This document shows positions 18,611-28,053 of a stretch of 64,000 bases of DNA, piece by piece. Location: NCBI GenBank assembly GCA_963799975.1, contig CAWCZF010000004.1, positions 372,001 to 436,000 on the forward strand, read 5' to 3'. How positions within the stretch are numbered: the first letter of the stretch is position 1; each line of letters opens with the position of its first letter. The notes beneath the pieces were generated by a model, which had not been told where the DNA came from, did no database searches, and worked only from the letters and a program-made list of their open reading frames with translations. Origin of the DNA: Actinoallomurus sp963799975 (GTDB taxonomy: Bacteria; Actinomycetota; Actinomycetes; Streptosporangiales; Streptosporangiaceae). A program made the translations under genes and the position numbers.

Positions 18611-19210
18611 ATGAAGCTAGAAGATGAGCCGCACACGTTGTACAAGTATTGGCGAGGTCGAGAACTTTTGTACGTCGGTATCACTAACGACCGGCGTCGC
18701 CGGATGAACGAGCACCGCGGCAGCAAGCCTTGGTTCACAGAAGCAACCAAGATCACCATGAGGTGGTATCCAAGCAGGGGTGCTGTCTTGGATGCCGAGG
18801 AACGGACGATCAAGCGCAAGCGCCCGGTCTGCAACGTCCAGCACAACCTCGCCATCGATACCGTCCGGCTCTCCCCAGAAGATATCCAGCGCATCATGGC
18901 CATGAAGATCGCCATCGTATGCGCTGGCATCCTCGCCGCTCGTTACGCTGCTGACGCCGGTTCGGTCTGGTGGCTCCGCGGTCGTACCGCTGCCGAAGGC
19001 ATCGAGTTGCCCCCGCCGCGTAACCCATTTAAGGAAGACCCGCCCTCAGCGGCTCTCAAGTTGCTCAACACTTCCTTTGAACTCGCAGCGCGCCCACGAC
19101 CAGAGGACGGTGCAGACAACAGCACCACGAGCAGCATCATCAGACAGCTGCCAGCCTTCGGCCCACCCATACCCCGATCCCCTCAGAAAGCCAGCGCGTC
19201 TCCTCCGTGA
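18611..19210 (+). CDS. GIY-YIG nuclease domain protein
   Basis: The N-terminal ~90 residues form a GIY-YIG-type fold: LYKYWRGRELLYVGITNDRR gives the motif (here YKYW...YVG), followed by RRRMNEHRGSKPWF, a Glu-containing AVLDAEERTIKRKRPVCNVQ helix and NVQHN. Such modules cut DNA in homing, repair or restriction contexts. A hydrophobic stretch MKIAIVCAGILAARYAA follows (residues ~98-115), then a Pro-rich tail. ATG 18611 is chosen over an in-frame TTG at 18581. Its role is unknown; it lies in integrase-associated cargo. Confidence 0.7.
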   Translation: MKLEDEPHTLYKYWRGRELLYVGITNDRRRRMNEHRGSKPWFTEATKITMRWYPSRGAVLDAEERTIKRKRPVCNVQHNLAIDTVRLSPEDIQRIMAMKIAIVCAGILAARYAADAGSVWWLRGRTAAEGIELPPPRNPFKEDPPSAALKLLNTSFELAARPRPEDGADNSTTSSIIRQLPAFGPPIPRSPQKASASPP

Positions 19211-19443
19211 GGGCGATGATGGCCATCGCCCAGGTTCGGGCACTGTCGAGCTCGGAGACGGCTAGCTTCGGGCGGGACGATGGCCCGGGATATCGCCTCC
19301 ACCAACTCCACGCCTTGCCGGCACGTGTCAACGACGCTCGAATCTAGCCATCGTTGACAGCAGCCTCTGGCTGGGGAGCCCGTGTCGAGGATGTGTCCCA
19401 AAGCAGTTGAATCACACCAGGGCCACGCCGCTACGATCCGGTA

Positions 19444-20217
19444 ATGCCCTGTGTCTTCTGCGGCGGTTCACCTGTCACCAAAGAGCACGTTTTCCCTCAG
19501 TGGCTGAACCGGTACCTTCCGCCGGGGCGGCAGCAACTTGAACAGGCTCGCTACGGAGAGGGCGCCTTCGACAGGACGAGGCAAAGCCTCGGACTGGACT
19601 TCACGGTCAAGAAGGTCTGTGCCCCGTGCAACAACGGCTGGATGGCGAAGCTTGAGAGCGACTCTAAGAGCGTTCTCGAACCGCTAATCATCAGGCAGAA
19701 CCTCGGCCTCATCTCGCTGCGACACCAACGCCAAATCGCGCTCTGGGCCACGAAGACCGCGATGATGGCCGACCAGGTCCAGCGGACGCCCCTCCTACCG
19801 TCCCATCAGCTCCGGAGAATGCGTACCCACCGGGCGATTCCTAGCGGCACACGCGTCTGGCTTGGGTCCTGCCCTGAGCGGAACCCCCTCGTGACCAGCC
19901 ACACCGTGAGAATCGACCTCACCAACTTGTCCACTCCGAGCGTCCCGCAGCCGGTCGGGTTCTACTGCCCCATGAAGATCGGACACCTGTGCGTCTACGT
20001 CTATTTCCCCGCCGCGAACGTCGTCATCCAGCACGCACCTGAGTTCCACCTCTCCATCGCACGGATCTGGCCCCGTCGCTCCAGCGATCTCCCTTTCCCG
20101 CCCCCTTTCCAGCCACGAAACGGGGAGGCATTCGAAGGCTTCGCCGACGCGCTCTACAAGGACCTCCACCTATACACACCCGAGCAGGCGTCCGAGCATG
20201 GCATCAAGGAATCATGA
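19444..20217 (+). CDS. HNH endonuclease-like protein
   Basis: The zinc-binding HNH-like core is at the start: CVFCGG, then KEHVFPQWL (the His of the motif), then VCAPCNNGWMAKLE, giving two CxxC pairs around the nuclease centre. The C-terminal ~170 residues match no domain I know. The family occurs as cargo or defence genes in actinomycetes. The gene ends about 175 bases before the Trypco1 gene on the same strand; I cannot show co-transcription. Length 257 residues, ATG start. Confidence 0.65.
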   Translation: MPCVFCGGSPVTKEHVFPQWLNRYLPPGRQQLEQARYGEGAFDRTRQSLGLDFTVKKVCAPCNNGWMAKLESDSKSVLEPLIIRQNLGLISLRHQRQIALWATKTAMMADQVQRTPLLPSHQLRRMRTHRAIPSGTRVWLGSCPERNPLVTSHTVRIDLTNLSTPSVPQPVGFYCPMKIGHLCVYVYFPAANVVIQHAPEFHLSIARIWPRRSSDLPFPPPFQPRNGEAFEGFADALYKDLHLYTPEQASEHGIKES

Positions 20218-20392
20218 GGGTCAGGTAGAGGAGGCTGTCGGGACTGCCGCTGGGATAGAGGTGTTGTCGGTGTGTCTCGGTCCCGTTGTCGCACTCGCGG
20301 TATCACTGGGACGGTCACCGACGGGCGCTGTTACGTTACGGACGAGTCCCCCGATTTCAGTAGGGGGTTGCAGGGAAGCCGCGGGGAGTCAG

Positions 20393-20719
20393 ATGAACGA
20401 GCTGGTGCGCTGGGAGACCGACGAGGGGCCGATCGTCGTCGAGGTCGACTCCAAGGAGCCGGGCTTCAGCTCGATCTCCCGCAAGCCCGGTGAGACCGTC
20501 CACGATGTCAGGGAGAGGTTCGAGGACGCGCTACAGAACGTACGGAACGCGGCGCAGTCCGCCCTGCGCATGTTCCGCGACGACGTCCTTGATCCCGACG
20601 ACGTCGAGATCGAGTTCGGGGTCAAGCTCAACGCCGCCGCCGGGGCGGTGATCGCCAAGACCTCGGCCGAGGGGCATCTGACCGTCAAGCTGAAGTGGTC
20701 GCGCAACGGGGAGCGCTAA
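20393..20719 (+). CDS. Trypsin-co-occurring (Trypco1 / CU044_2847-type) small protein
   Basis: The 108 residues begin MNELVRWETDEGPIVVEVDS, contain RKPGETVHDVRERFEDALQNV and end LTVKLKWSRNGER. A central helical segment is flanked by strands, with the IEFGVKLNAAAGAVIAK signature. Aravind and co-workers described this domain as occurring next to trypsin-like proteases in NTP-dependent conflict systems. ATG 20393 has GGGGAG upstream. The next gene starts immediately after this stop (TAA-ATG). Function inferred only from family and neighbours. Confidence 0.7.
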   Translation: MNELVRWETDEGPIVVEVDSKEPGFSSISRKPGETVHDVRERFEDALQNVRNAAQSALRMFRDDVLDPDDVEIEFGVKLNAAAGAVIAKTSAEGHLTVKLKWSRNGER

Positions 20720-22378
20720 ATGAGCATGTGGCGGGCGCGGATCGACACCACCGACGGGGTGACGCTCGGCGCGGGCTCCCTGGTGGCGCCCAGGACCGTG
20801 CTGACATGCGCGCATCTGGTCGACGGCCGAAACGAGGTCCTGGTGATCTTCCCAGGGGAGGCCGAAGGACTGGCGGCTGAGGTACACCGCATCACCGGAT
20901 GGGAGAAGCCGGGCAACCGCGGGGACGTCGCGCTGGTCCGGCTGAAGAACGACGCCCCGGTCGAGCCGGCCCGGCTCGCCGCACCGGATACATACCTGCC
21001 GGGGGCGACGCTCCGGGCGTACGGGTTCCGTCGCGGCATGGAGGAGCCCGGCACCTACGTCACGCTCCTGACGGGGCCGGACATGATGCAGCAGCGCGAA
21101 TGGCAACAGCTCAACGTGGACGACAGAGGCCAGGAGCGGCTCGCCGAAGGGTTCAGTGGCGCCGCTGTCTACCTTGTCGAGACCGATGAGATCGTCGGTA
21201 TGGTCACTGACGCGGATTTAGAAGGTGACGGCAGGCTGGGCCGGATGCTCCCGCTGGCCACGCTGCGCCGGTACTGGGACGGTTTGGACGACCGACTGCC
21301 CCTCCGCTGGCTATCCGCTGACCAGCGGATAGCCCTGCGTCGGATCGTCCATGCGCGCAGCACCGACCGGCCGTTGTCCGAGATCTACCTGCGGGCGTTC
21401 TCCGAACCCGCTCCGTCCCACGGCTTTGGATCGGTCTGGGAGGCGATCCGCTACGTCGCGGAGGAGCGGTTCGAGGAGGACCGGCTAGTCTGTTTCCTTG
21501 ACCACCTGACTAGCGCGTTGCCGCTCGAGTCGGCCAATGAGCTGTTGGCTTGGCGTCGCCGGGTGCTCCCCGAAGCGGAGCGCCCTCGCGGCCGGGCGAC
21601 CCGAGCGTCCATCCTTATCCGGCTGGAGCGCCAAACCCGGGACGGCAGCTACGACCTGACCCTGTGCACATTGATCGGCGATCGGCTCGGGCGGCGGCTG
21701 CCGACTATCCAGGTGAGGGCGGAGCAGGTGCGGGCGCAGGTCGAGAAGAGCCTGCCGCAGTTGCTCCCCGACGTGGTCGGCAGCGATTGGATGTTCGAGT
21801 TCGCCCTCCCGGAGTCCTGGCTCGGCAAGCCTGTGGAGGAGTGGAAGGCTGATGCCGGCCACCGAATGCTGAGCCGGCCGGTCGTGGTGCGGGACGTGGA
21901 GCGGATGAAACCGGCGATGCGGCAGGACGAGGCCACCCGGCGGTGGGCGCGGCTGCGAGCGCGGGCGGAGGCCCATCCAGTGCCGCCGACGCCGGTTTCC
22001 TGCCGGGAGGGACGACCCCGCCACCGCTTCTACGCTTGGCTCGACGCCGACCCGGACGCCGCGATCCTGGTGCACGCGCAGAAGCCGCGCGGCCCGTACC
22101 TGAGCGCCGCGCTCGAGGTCGGTATCCCGGTGATGATCTGGCCCCGGACCGCGTGTTCCGACACGCGGCACGACGAGTGCACCGGCCACGTGCTGCTCCA
22201 CACGCTGGTGCAGCAGATCGCCGGTACCCATCCGGACGACCTGCCTGAGTTGGTGATGACGTTGCGCAAGCAGGCCAGAGCTGCCGAGGACGGTACCTCG
22301 CACTGCGGCCGTAAGCTCACGCTCTTTTGGGACGATCCGGCACGGCTACCCGATCCTCCCCTGGCGATGGGACGTTGA
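20720..22378 (+). CDS. Trypsin-like protease fused to VMAP domains (effector of a conflict system)
   Basis: Residues 1-190 are a chymotrypsin-fold protease with an intact triad: His in VLTCAHLVDG, Asp in GDVALVRLK, Ser in AEGFSGAAVYL. The middle and C-terminal ~350 residues match the VMAP (vWA-MoxR-associated protein) layout, with RASILIRLERQTRDG and a Cys/His-containing end region. In the described ternary systems, MoxR and VMAP sense a signal and release the peptidase effector. Coupled to Trypco1 upstream and MoxR one base downstream. No signal peptide, so cytoplasmic. Confidence 0.75.
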   Translation: MSMWRARIDTTDGVTLGAGSLVAPRTVLTCAHLVDGRNEVLVIFPGEAEGLAAEVHRITGWEKPGNRGDVALVRLKNDAPVEPARLAAPDTYLPGATLRAYGFRRGMEEPGTYVTLLTGPDMMQQREWQQLNVDDRGQERLAEGFSGAAVYLVETDEIVGMVTDADLEGDGRLGRMLPLATLRRYWDGLDDRLPLRWLSADQRIALRRIVHARSTDRPLSEIYLRAFSEPAPSHGFGSVWEAIRYVAEERFEEDRLVCFLDHLTSALPLESANELLAWRRRVLPEAERPRGRATRASILIRLERQTRDGSYDLTLCTLIGDRLGRRLPTIQVRAEQVRAQVEKSLPQLLPDVVGSDWMFEFALPESWLGKPVEEWKADAGHRMLSRPVVVRDVERMKPAMRQDEATRRWARLRARAEAHPVPPTPVSCREGRPRHRFYAWLDADPDAAILVHAQKPRGPYLSAALEVGIPVMIWPRTACSDTRHDECTGHVLLHTLVQQIAGTHPDDLPELVMTLRKQARAAEDGTSHCGRKLTLFWDDPARLPDPPLAMGR

Positions 22379-22379
22379 G

Positions 22380-22976
22380 ATGCAGAACTGGCTGATCTAT
22401 CGCGGGGTCGCTGAGCCGCACGACGGGATCGTCGACCTTCCCGACCCGCCCCCGTGGCGGGCCTTTACCGGCGGCCCCCCGCTGCCGACCCCGGAGGGCG
22501 GGTCCGGCGACGAGCATGGCGCGAAGAGTTACCGGCCGACCCCACAGGCCATCGAGCAGGTGAACGCCGCGCTCTATCTGCGCCGCCCGCTGCTCGTGAC
22601 CGGCCCGCCTGGAGCGGGCAAGTCGACGCTGGCGTACGCGGTGGCCCGCGAGCTGCGCCTTGGGCCGGTGCTGCACTGGCCGATCACCAGCCGGGTGACC
22701 CTGCGCGACGGCCTCTACCAGTACGACCCGATCACCCGGTTGTACGCGGCCAGCCGAGCCGAGGACCCATCCGAACGCACGGAGAAGGCCGAGGATATCG
22801 GCCGCTACATCCGGCTCGGCCCGCTGGGCACCGCTCTGCTGCCCTTCTCCCGCCCTCGGGTGCTGCTCATCGACGAGATCGACAAGAGCGATATCGACCT
22901 GCCCAACGACCTGCTCACCATCTTCGAGAAGGGCGAGTACGAGATCCTCGAACTGGCCCGGCTGGCCGACTCCTGA
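22380..22976 (+). pseudogene. MoxR-type AAA+ ATPase, truncated C-terminally
   Basis: The first 198 residues of a MoxR ATPase: MQNWLIYRGVAEPHDGI start, Walker A VTGPPGAGKSTLAYAVA, the WPITSRVTLRDGLYQYD segment, Walker B RVLLIDEIDKSDIDLPNDLL. Family members are about 320-340 residues. Here the protein ends at LELARLADS, just where the sensor-1 region and C-terminal lid should follow, and no frame downstream resumes the sequence. The ATPase is therefore probably non-functional and the usual downstream partners (vWA, SAV_2336-type) are missing. The Tad locus begins ~300 bases later. Confidence 0.75.
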
Positions 22977-23270
22977 GCGAGCGTGGGCGAGTCCAGGCCG
23001 GTCCGGTGCGAGGGTCAGCGCCGATGGATACACCCCTTGGGGGGACACACCGGCCCGCGGGCCGATCCGCGGACGCGGCCCGCAATCGTCGAAGACCGAG
23101 CCTGAAGGCGGGCCGGGGATCGCGTGCCACGCCGATGGCATGGGCAGTTGCGTGGTTCCGGTGTGCGGGGACCCGCTGGCCGCCGGGGAATGCCAGATGC
23201 CGACCGTAACCATCACCGTCACTCCCTCCTCGGTGAGGACGACCTCCTCCTCGTACGGGTCGGGACGGTG

Positions 23271-24017
23271 ATGGCGAAGGTGCACGGTTCGTCGCCGGGC
23301 CCCTCGGCGGGTCATGCGGGAGCAGCTGCCGGTGGCCGGGCGGGGGTCTTGCTGGGGCGTCAACGCCGGCCGGGATGGGTGGCGGGCGGTACGGCGTTGC
23401 TGGCGTTGGCGGTGCTCACGAACGTATATCTGTTTCAGCACGCGAGTCACCGCAGCGTGGTCGTGCAGGTCGTGCGTGATGTGCCGGTGGGGTCGCGCAT
23501 CAGCCGGGCTGACTTGGGCACGGCCAGTGTGGCGCTGGACACCGGGCTGGGGAGCATCCCGAGCCGTCAGCTCGCCCAGGTCGCGGGCCGGTTCGCTGCG
23601 GTGGATCTGCGGCGGGGGGCGTTGCTGACCGCTGCTCAGGTGACGACCGATCTCACGCCCCGTCCTGGGCAGGCTCTGGTCACGATGGGCGTGAAGGCGA
23701 GTGAGCTGCCGCCACGCGGGCTGGCACCGGGCTCGAAGATCCGTCTCGTCCCCGCCGCCGGGCCAGACGCCGGCGGCACGGCGAGTGGCGCCGCTCCTAG
23801 TGGCGCCGCCGACGGCGGTGCCGCAGCAGACGGCGGAATCCGGGACGGCGCATTGTCCGCTAAGGACATGCCTGCGGTTGTGGACGCGGTGGGCGGTCCA
23901 GACGCCGAGGGGTCGGTGACGGTGTCGCTGCTGGTCGCCGACGCCGACAGTTCGATGGTCGCGCGTGAGGCCGCGGCGGGGCGTCTGGCGTTGGTCGTCA
24001 TCGCGCGGGCGGGCTGA
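23271..24017 (+). CDS. SAF-domain protein (CpaB/RcpC-like) of Tad locus
   Basis: Single N-terminal membrane helix (GGTALLALAVLTNVYLFQ) followed by a SAF domain: RDVPVGSRISRADLGTASV, then AAVDLRRGALLTAAQVT. CpaB/RcpC-like proteins act in the periplasm or wall zone during Flp pilus assembly. ATG 23271 was chosen over a longer in-frame start; a GGGACGG stretch precedes it. TadZ starts 3 bases after the stop, so this is the first gene of the Tad operon in this window. Confidence 0.75.
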   Translation: MAKVHGSSPGPSAGHAGAAAGGRAGVLLGRQRRPGWVAGGTALLALAVLTNVYLFQHASHRSVVVQVVRDVPVGSRISRADLGTASVALDTGLGSIPSRQLAQVAGRFAAVDLRRGALLTAAQVTTDLTPRPGQALVTMGVKASELPPRGLAPGSKIRLVPAAGPDAGGTASGAAPSGAADGGAAADGGIRDGALSAKDMPAVVDAVGGPDAEGSVTVSLLVADADSSMVAREAAAGRLALVVIARAG

Positions 24018-24019
24018 GT

Positions 24020-24826
24020 ATGGGTCTGTACGCGATCGTGTCGGCCGGTGGGTCTGCGGGTGCGACGACGACGGCGCTGGCCCTGGCGCTGAGCTGGCCG
24101 CGGGAGGTCGTGCTGGCCGAGTGTGATCCGGCCGGTGGGAGCGTGCTCGCGGGGTTCCTGGCCGACCGTCTGCCCGGTCCGCCCGGGCCGGGTCTGCTGG
24201 GCCTGGCAATGCAGGTCGCCCGCGGCCCGCATCCCATGGGCGCGGCTGTTGAGGACTACACGATTCCGCTGAGCGGCCATTCCGGGCCGGGGGCCCGGTT
24301 GTTGCCCGGGATCAACCATCCGCGGCACGCCGGTCAGCTCGTCCCGTTGTGGCCGGCGCTTGCGATGGTTCTGTCTTCGGCCGGTACCGATGTCATCGCC
24401 GACCTCGGCCGTATCGGCGGCGCCGAGACTCCGGTGGGGTTGCTGGCCGCCGCTGACCTGGTCGTGATGGTGTTACGCCCGACGCTGGCCCAGGTCAACG
24501 CCGCACAACCGCGTTTGCAAGCCCTGAGCCAGACACGGCGGGGATGGGGCCAGGTCGGGCTGTGCCTCATCGATTCCGGGCCCTACTCGGCCGCGACCGT
24601 GCGCAAGGCGCTGTCCGGGCTACCCGTCGTGGCGCAGCTGCCGTACGCCACGGCCGATGCGGGGGTGCTGTCCGGCGGGAAGCGTCCTCATCTGGCGTTC
24701 CGCACGTCGTTGCTGATGCGCGCGGCCTCCCACCTCGGCCAGCAGATGCGCAAGCGGGCCGAGGAACACGCCTTCCACCCCGAGGCCGCCCTGCCAGGTC
24801 CGATCGCCTCCGGCGGTCGCCGATGA
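24020..24826 (+). CDS. TadZ/CpaE-like MinD-type ATPase
   Basis: ParA/MinD-superfamily protein that places the Tad machine in the cell. It begins MGLYAIVSAGGSAGATTTAL: the Walker A is deviant (GGSAGATT, no KGG..GKT lysine pattern), as often in TadZ. An Asp-containing ECDPAGGS switch and VIADLGRIGG follow. 268 residues. The stop overlaps the tadA ATG (ATGA), so the two are translationally coupled. Confidence 0.78.
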   Translation: MGLYAIVSAGGSAGATTTALALALSWPREVVLAECDPAGGSVLAGFLADRLPGPPGPGLLGLAMQVARGPHPMGAAVEDYTIPLSGHSGPGARLLPGINHPRHAGQLVPLWPALAMVLSSAGTDVIADLGRIGGAETPVGLLAAADLVVMVLRPTLAQVNAAQPRLQALSQTRRGWGQVGLCLIDSGPYSAATVRKALSGLPVVAQLPYATADAGVLSGGKRPHLAFRTSLLMRAASHLGQQMRKRAEEHAFHPEAALPGPIASGGRR

Positions 24827-26211
24827 GCCGCTGGACAGCACTCCCGCAACCGCCCGTGTCCCGGGGTGCCGAAGGCGGACCAGCGGCCGACGGCCGGGGC
24901 GATCAGGGCGCTGCGGCAGGTGGGCAGGACGACGGGGTGCTGTGGGCGGCAGCGCGCCAGATCGGCCGTGACCTGGTCGACGTCCTAGGCGATCACCTTG
25001 AGGCGGACCAGGCGCGGCGGCTGATCGATGCTGCCGTCACCGAATGGGTACACGCCCGCGCCGGAGCCGGGCAGCCGATCCCGGCCCCGCCGCTGCAACG
25101 CCAGCTTGCCCGGCTCGTGTTCGACCGGCGGTACGGGCTGGGGATGCTGCAGCCGTACCTGGAGCGCACCGATGTGGAGAACATCGTCGTCAACGGCCAC
25201 GCCCAGACCTGGGTCACCTACACCGACGGCGGCAAAGAGCCCGGCCCGGCTGTGGCGGCCAACGACGCGGAACTCATCGAATGGGTGCAGCTGCTGGCCC
25301 GCCGGGGTGATGCGGGCCGGGAGTTCTCCCGGGCGAACCCGCTGCTTGATCTGGCGCTCGCCGGGGGTGTTCGGCTGGCCGTGGTGCATTGGGTCTCACC
25401 CCGCCCCTATCTGGCGTTGCGCGTGCATCGCCTGGTCGATGTCACCCTCGAGGAACTCCACCGGCTCGGCACGCTGACCGGGCCGGTGACGCAGTTCCTG
25501 CGCGCGGCGCTGCGCTCGCGGCGGAACCTGGTGGTGTGCGGGCAGGTCAACACCGGCAAGACCACCCTGGTCCGCGCGCTGGCCAACGAGCTGGACCCCG
25601 GCGAGCGGATCATCACACTGGAATCAGAGTTCGAGCTGTTCCTGGATGACCCTCAGCTCGCGCACCGCCACCACGACGTCGTCGCCTGGCAGGCACGACG
25701 CGCGAACTCCGAAGGCGCCGGAGCCGTCACGCTGCAGGACCTGGTGCCCGCCAGCCTGCGGATGAACCCGGACCGGGTGATCGTCGGGGAAGCGCGCCAT
25801 GGTGAGCTCGCGCCGATGCTGGAGGTGATGTACAGCGGGGCCCGCGGGTCGATGTGCACCCTGCATGTCCACCGTCCCGCTCACATCTTCAACCGCGTCG
25901 TCCAGCTCGGCCGCCGCGCCGGACTCGGCTACACCCCGGCGGACCTGCATCTGATGTTCGGGCTGGCCGAACCACTGATCATCTATCTGGAACGCGACCC
26001 CGGCACCAACGCCCGGTTCGTCTCAGCGGTGACCGAAGCCGGGCCGCCCGCCGACAGCGCCGAGCCGACCCGCAACCACGTCTTCGTGCCCGGCCCCGAC
26101 GGCCGTGCCACTCCTGCTGGGGGGCATATCAGCGCCGCGCTGCTCGAGGACTTGACCGCGGCCGGCCTGGACCCGGCGCTGCTGAGCGAGACGACCGGGA
26201 GGTGGCTCTAG
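24823..26211 (+). CDS. tadA: Tad secretion ATPase
   Basis: Hexameric motor for pilin polymerisation (CpaF/VirB11-like). After a variable N-terminus: ENIVVNGHAQTWVTYTDGG (N-terminal domain), Walker A VCGQVNTGKTTLVRALANEL near residue 240, Asp box LESEFELFLDD, Walker B RVIVGEARHGELAPML and the His box ARGSMCTLHVHRP. 462 residues, normal. ATG overlaps the tadZ stop. Its own TAG stop was preserved by the IS element inserted at that very point; before insertion this TAG overlapped the tadB GTG (TAGTG). Confidence 0.9.
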   Translation: MSRWTALPQPPVSRGAEGGPAADGRGDQGAAAGGQDDGVLWAAARQIGRDLVDVLGDHLEADQARRLIDAAVTEWVHARAGAGQPIPAPPLQRQLARLVFDRRYGLGMLQPYLERTDVENIVVNGHAQTWVTYTDGGKEPGPAVAANDAELIEWVQLLARRGDAGREFSRANPLLDLALAGGVRLAVVHWVSPRPYLALRVHRLVDVTLEELHRLGTLTGPVTQFLRAALRSRRNLVVCGQVNTGKTTLVRALANELDPGERIITLESEFELFLDDPQLAHRHHDVVAWQARRANSEGAGAVTLQDLVPASLRMNPDRVIVGEARHGELAPMLEVMYSGARGSMCTLHVHRPAHIFNRVVQLGRRAGLGYTPADLHLMFGLAEPLIIYLERDPGTNARFVSAVTEAGPPADSAEPTRNHVFVPGPDGRATPAGGHISAALLEDLTAAGLDPALLSETTGRWL

Positions 26212-27157
26212 GGCGTGTCCTCAAAGCCAGATGAGGAGGGTGGCCAGGTCGATCATGGCTTGGTAGGACTGGGCGGTCTTGTCGTAGCGGGTGGCGATGG
26301 CTCGGTACTGCTTGAGCCGGTTGAAGCAGCGTTCGACGACGTTGCGCCGCCGGTAGATGACCGGGTCGAAGGCGGGTGGGCGGCCACCGCGTGAGCCGCG
26401 GCGCAGGCGGCCGGCTTGCTGGTCACGGCGTTCGGGGATGGTCGCGGCGATGCCGCGGCGGCGCAGGTAGGCGCGGATCGCGCGGGAGCTGTAGCCCTTG
26501 TCGGCGAGTACCCGCACCGGCCGCCGCCAGGGCCGTCCCGGCCGGGTTGCTGGGTGGCGGGGGATGCAGATCTGGTCCATGACCTCCTCGAACATGGTGC
26601 AGTCGTTGAGGTTCCCGCCGGTCAGCACGACCGACAACGGCCGGCCGTGGCCATCACAGGCCAGGTGGATCTTTGTCGTGGTCCCGCCCCGGGACCGGCC
26701 GATAGCATGATCATCTGGTTCCCTGTGCCCGCCGCCGGGTCCCGCCCCCCGTGCGGTCTGCCACCGGGCGGCGTGCTCCGGCCGCGTGCTGGTGGGCCCG
26801 CACGATGGAGGAGTCCACCGACACCTCCCGGTCCAGCTCATCGATCGCCTCGGCGATCACCCGTGCCTTCATGACCAGCATCGTCAGCGTGCCGTTCCGC
26901 GACCAGCGCCAGAACCGGTTGTAGACCGTCTTCCACGGCCCGTACCGCTCCGGCAGATCCCGCCACGCCACACCCGTCCTGGCCTTGAACAACATCCCGT
27001 TGATCACCCGCCGGTCATCCACCCGCGGACGCCCCGCCACCCCCGAAGCAGGCAACAACGCCTCGATCACCCGCCACTGCTCATCAGTCAGCTCATGCCT
27101 CTTCACCACAAGGCAAGATCAAACCAGACCACCAGACCCGCCTTTGAGGACACGCCC
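26211..27157 (-). mobile_element. IS5-family element (IS427-like) at the tadA/tadB junction
   Basis: 947 bp bounded by 16-bp perfect inverted repeats (GGGCGTGTCCTCAAAG) with TA duplicated on both sides (26209-26210 and 27158-27159). The transposase lies on the minus strand, opposite to the Tad genes. Because the duplication re-creates TAG on the left and GTG on the right, neither neighbouring frame is damaged. Confidence 0.93.
26221..27109 (-). CDS. IS5-family transposase in two overlapping frames
   Basis: DDE transposase. Frame 1 (MVKRHELTDEQWRVIEALLP, then RTGVAWRDLPERYGPWKTVY, first Asp in VDSSIVRAHQH) ends near 26711. Frame 2 continues with DDHAIGRSRGGTTTKIHLA, second Asp in VLADKGYSSRAIRAYLRRRG and RRNVVERCFNRLKQYR with the Glu. 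Many IS427-group elements need a programmed frameshift here; a single-base error is equally possible. The stop codon lies inside the left inverted repeat. Confidence 0.85.
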
Positions 27158-27159
27158 TA

Positions 27160-28053
27160 GTGGATCTGCTCGCCGCTCTGGCCGGGCTCGCCGGTGCCGG
27201 CGGGATCATCCTGACCGTCGCCGGTCTCACCCGCTCCGCTCCCGGTCCCGGTCCTGATGTCCGCCCGCCGGGTCGCTGGCGAGTCCTGCTGCGCTCGGCC
27301 GGTCACCCGGGCCGCCGGAATCGCCTCGCCGCCGCCATCGTCACCGGGCTGGCCGTGGTGCTGGTGGCGGGCTGGCCGGTCGCCGCGCTCGCAGCCGCCG
27401 CCGGCGCGTACATGCTCCCGCCGATGCTGTCCGGACGCGAGTCCGCCCGCCGCATCACCCGGCTGGAAGCCCTGGAGCAGTGGGCGCGGCGCCTGGGTGA
27501 GGTGATGGGTGCCAGCCGGGGCTTGGAACAGACCCTCACCGACAGCCTCGCCATCACCCCGGCCCCGATCCGCGAGCCGGTCGCGGTCCTGGCCGGACGG
27601 CTGGCCAACCACGCCGGCGCCGAGCATGCCCTGCGGGCCTTCGCCGCCGACCTCGATGACCCGATCGGGGACCTGATCGCGGCCGCGCTGATCCTGGCAT
27701 CCCAACGCCGCGGGCCCGGCACCCGCCACGCCCTCGCCGCGCTCGCCGACGCGGTCGCGGGACACGTCGCCGTACGGCGCGAGGTCGAAGCCGAACGCGC
27801 ATCCCTGCGCACCACGCTCATCGTGATCGTGGCTTCGGTCGCCGGGCTCAGCGTGCTGCTCATCGCCTCGCCCACCATGTCCGCCCCATACGGCACGCTG
27901 GCCGGCCAGCTGGTCCTGGCCGGCGTCGCCGCCGTGTACGCGGGCGGCCTCGCCTGGATGAAACGCCTGTCGGTCATCACCACCGGCACCCGCTTCCTCG
28001 ACTCCCACCCGACAAAAGACTCCTCCGAGATCGGAAGCAGGGGAACCGCATGA
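27160..28053 (+). CDS. tadB: Tad inner-membrane platform protein TadB
   Basis: Type II secretion F-domain protein forming the platform for TadA. 297 residues with membrane helices at the N-terminus (LLAALAGLAGAGGIILTVAG), around residues 60-85, and two near the C-terminus (LIVIVASVAGLSVLLIASPT; GQLVLAGVAAVYAGG), with the cytoplasmic core EQWARRLGEVMGASRGLEQ between. GTG 27160 is the start that originally overlapped the tadA stop. The IS now separates it from tadA by 950 bases, so it may depend on a different promoter or read-through. It overlaps tadC by ATGA. Confidence 0.85.
   Translation: MDLLAALAGLAGAGGIILTVAGLTRSAPGPGPDVRPPGRWRVLLRSAGHPGRRNRLAAAIVTGLAVVLVAGWPVAALAAAAGAYMLPPMLSGRESARRITRLEALEQWARRLGEVMGASRGLEQTLTDSLAITPAPIREPVAVLAGRLANHAGAEHALRAFAADLDDPIGDLIAAALILASQRRGPGTRHALAALADAVAGHVAVRREVEAERASLRTTLIVIVASVAGLSVLLIASPTMSAPYGTLAGQLVLAGVAAVYAGGLAWMKRLSVITTGTRFLDSHPTKDSSEIGSRGTA

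Noticed and set aside
22317..24209. 630-codon minus-strand frame opposite MoxR and the SAF gene
   Set aside because: Pro/Arg/His-rich antisense composition, no domains, and it crosses genes with clear motifs on the plus strand.
26221..27109. The IS5 two-frame layout as proof of a sequence error
   Set aside because: Related IS427-group elements naturally use two overlapping frames, so this break is not counted among the errors.
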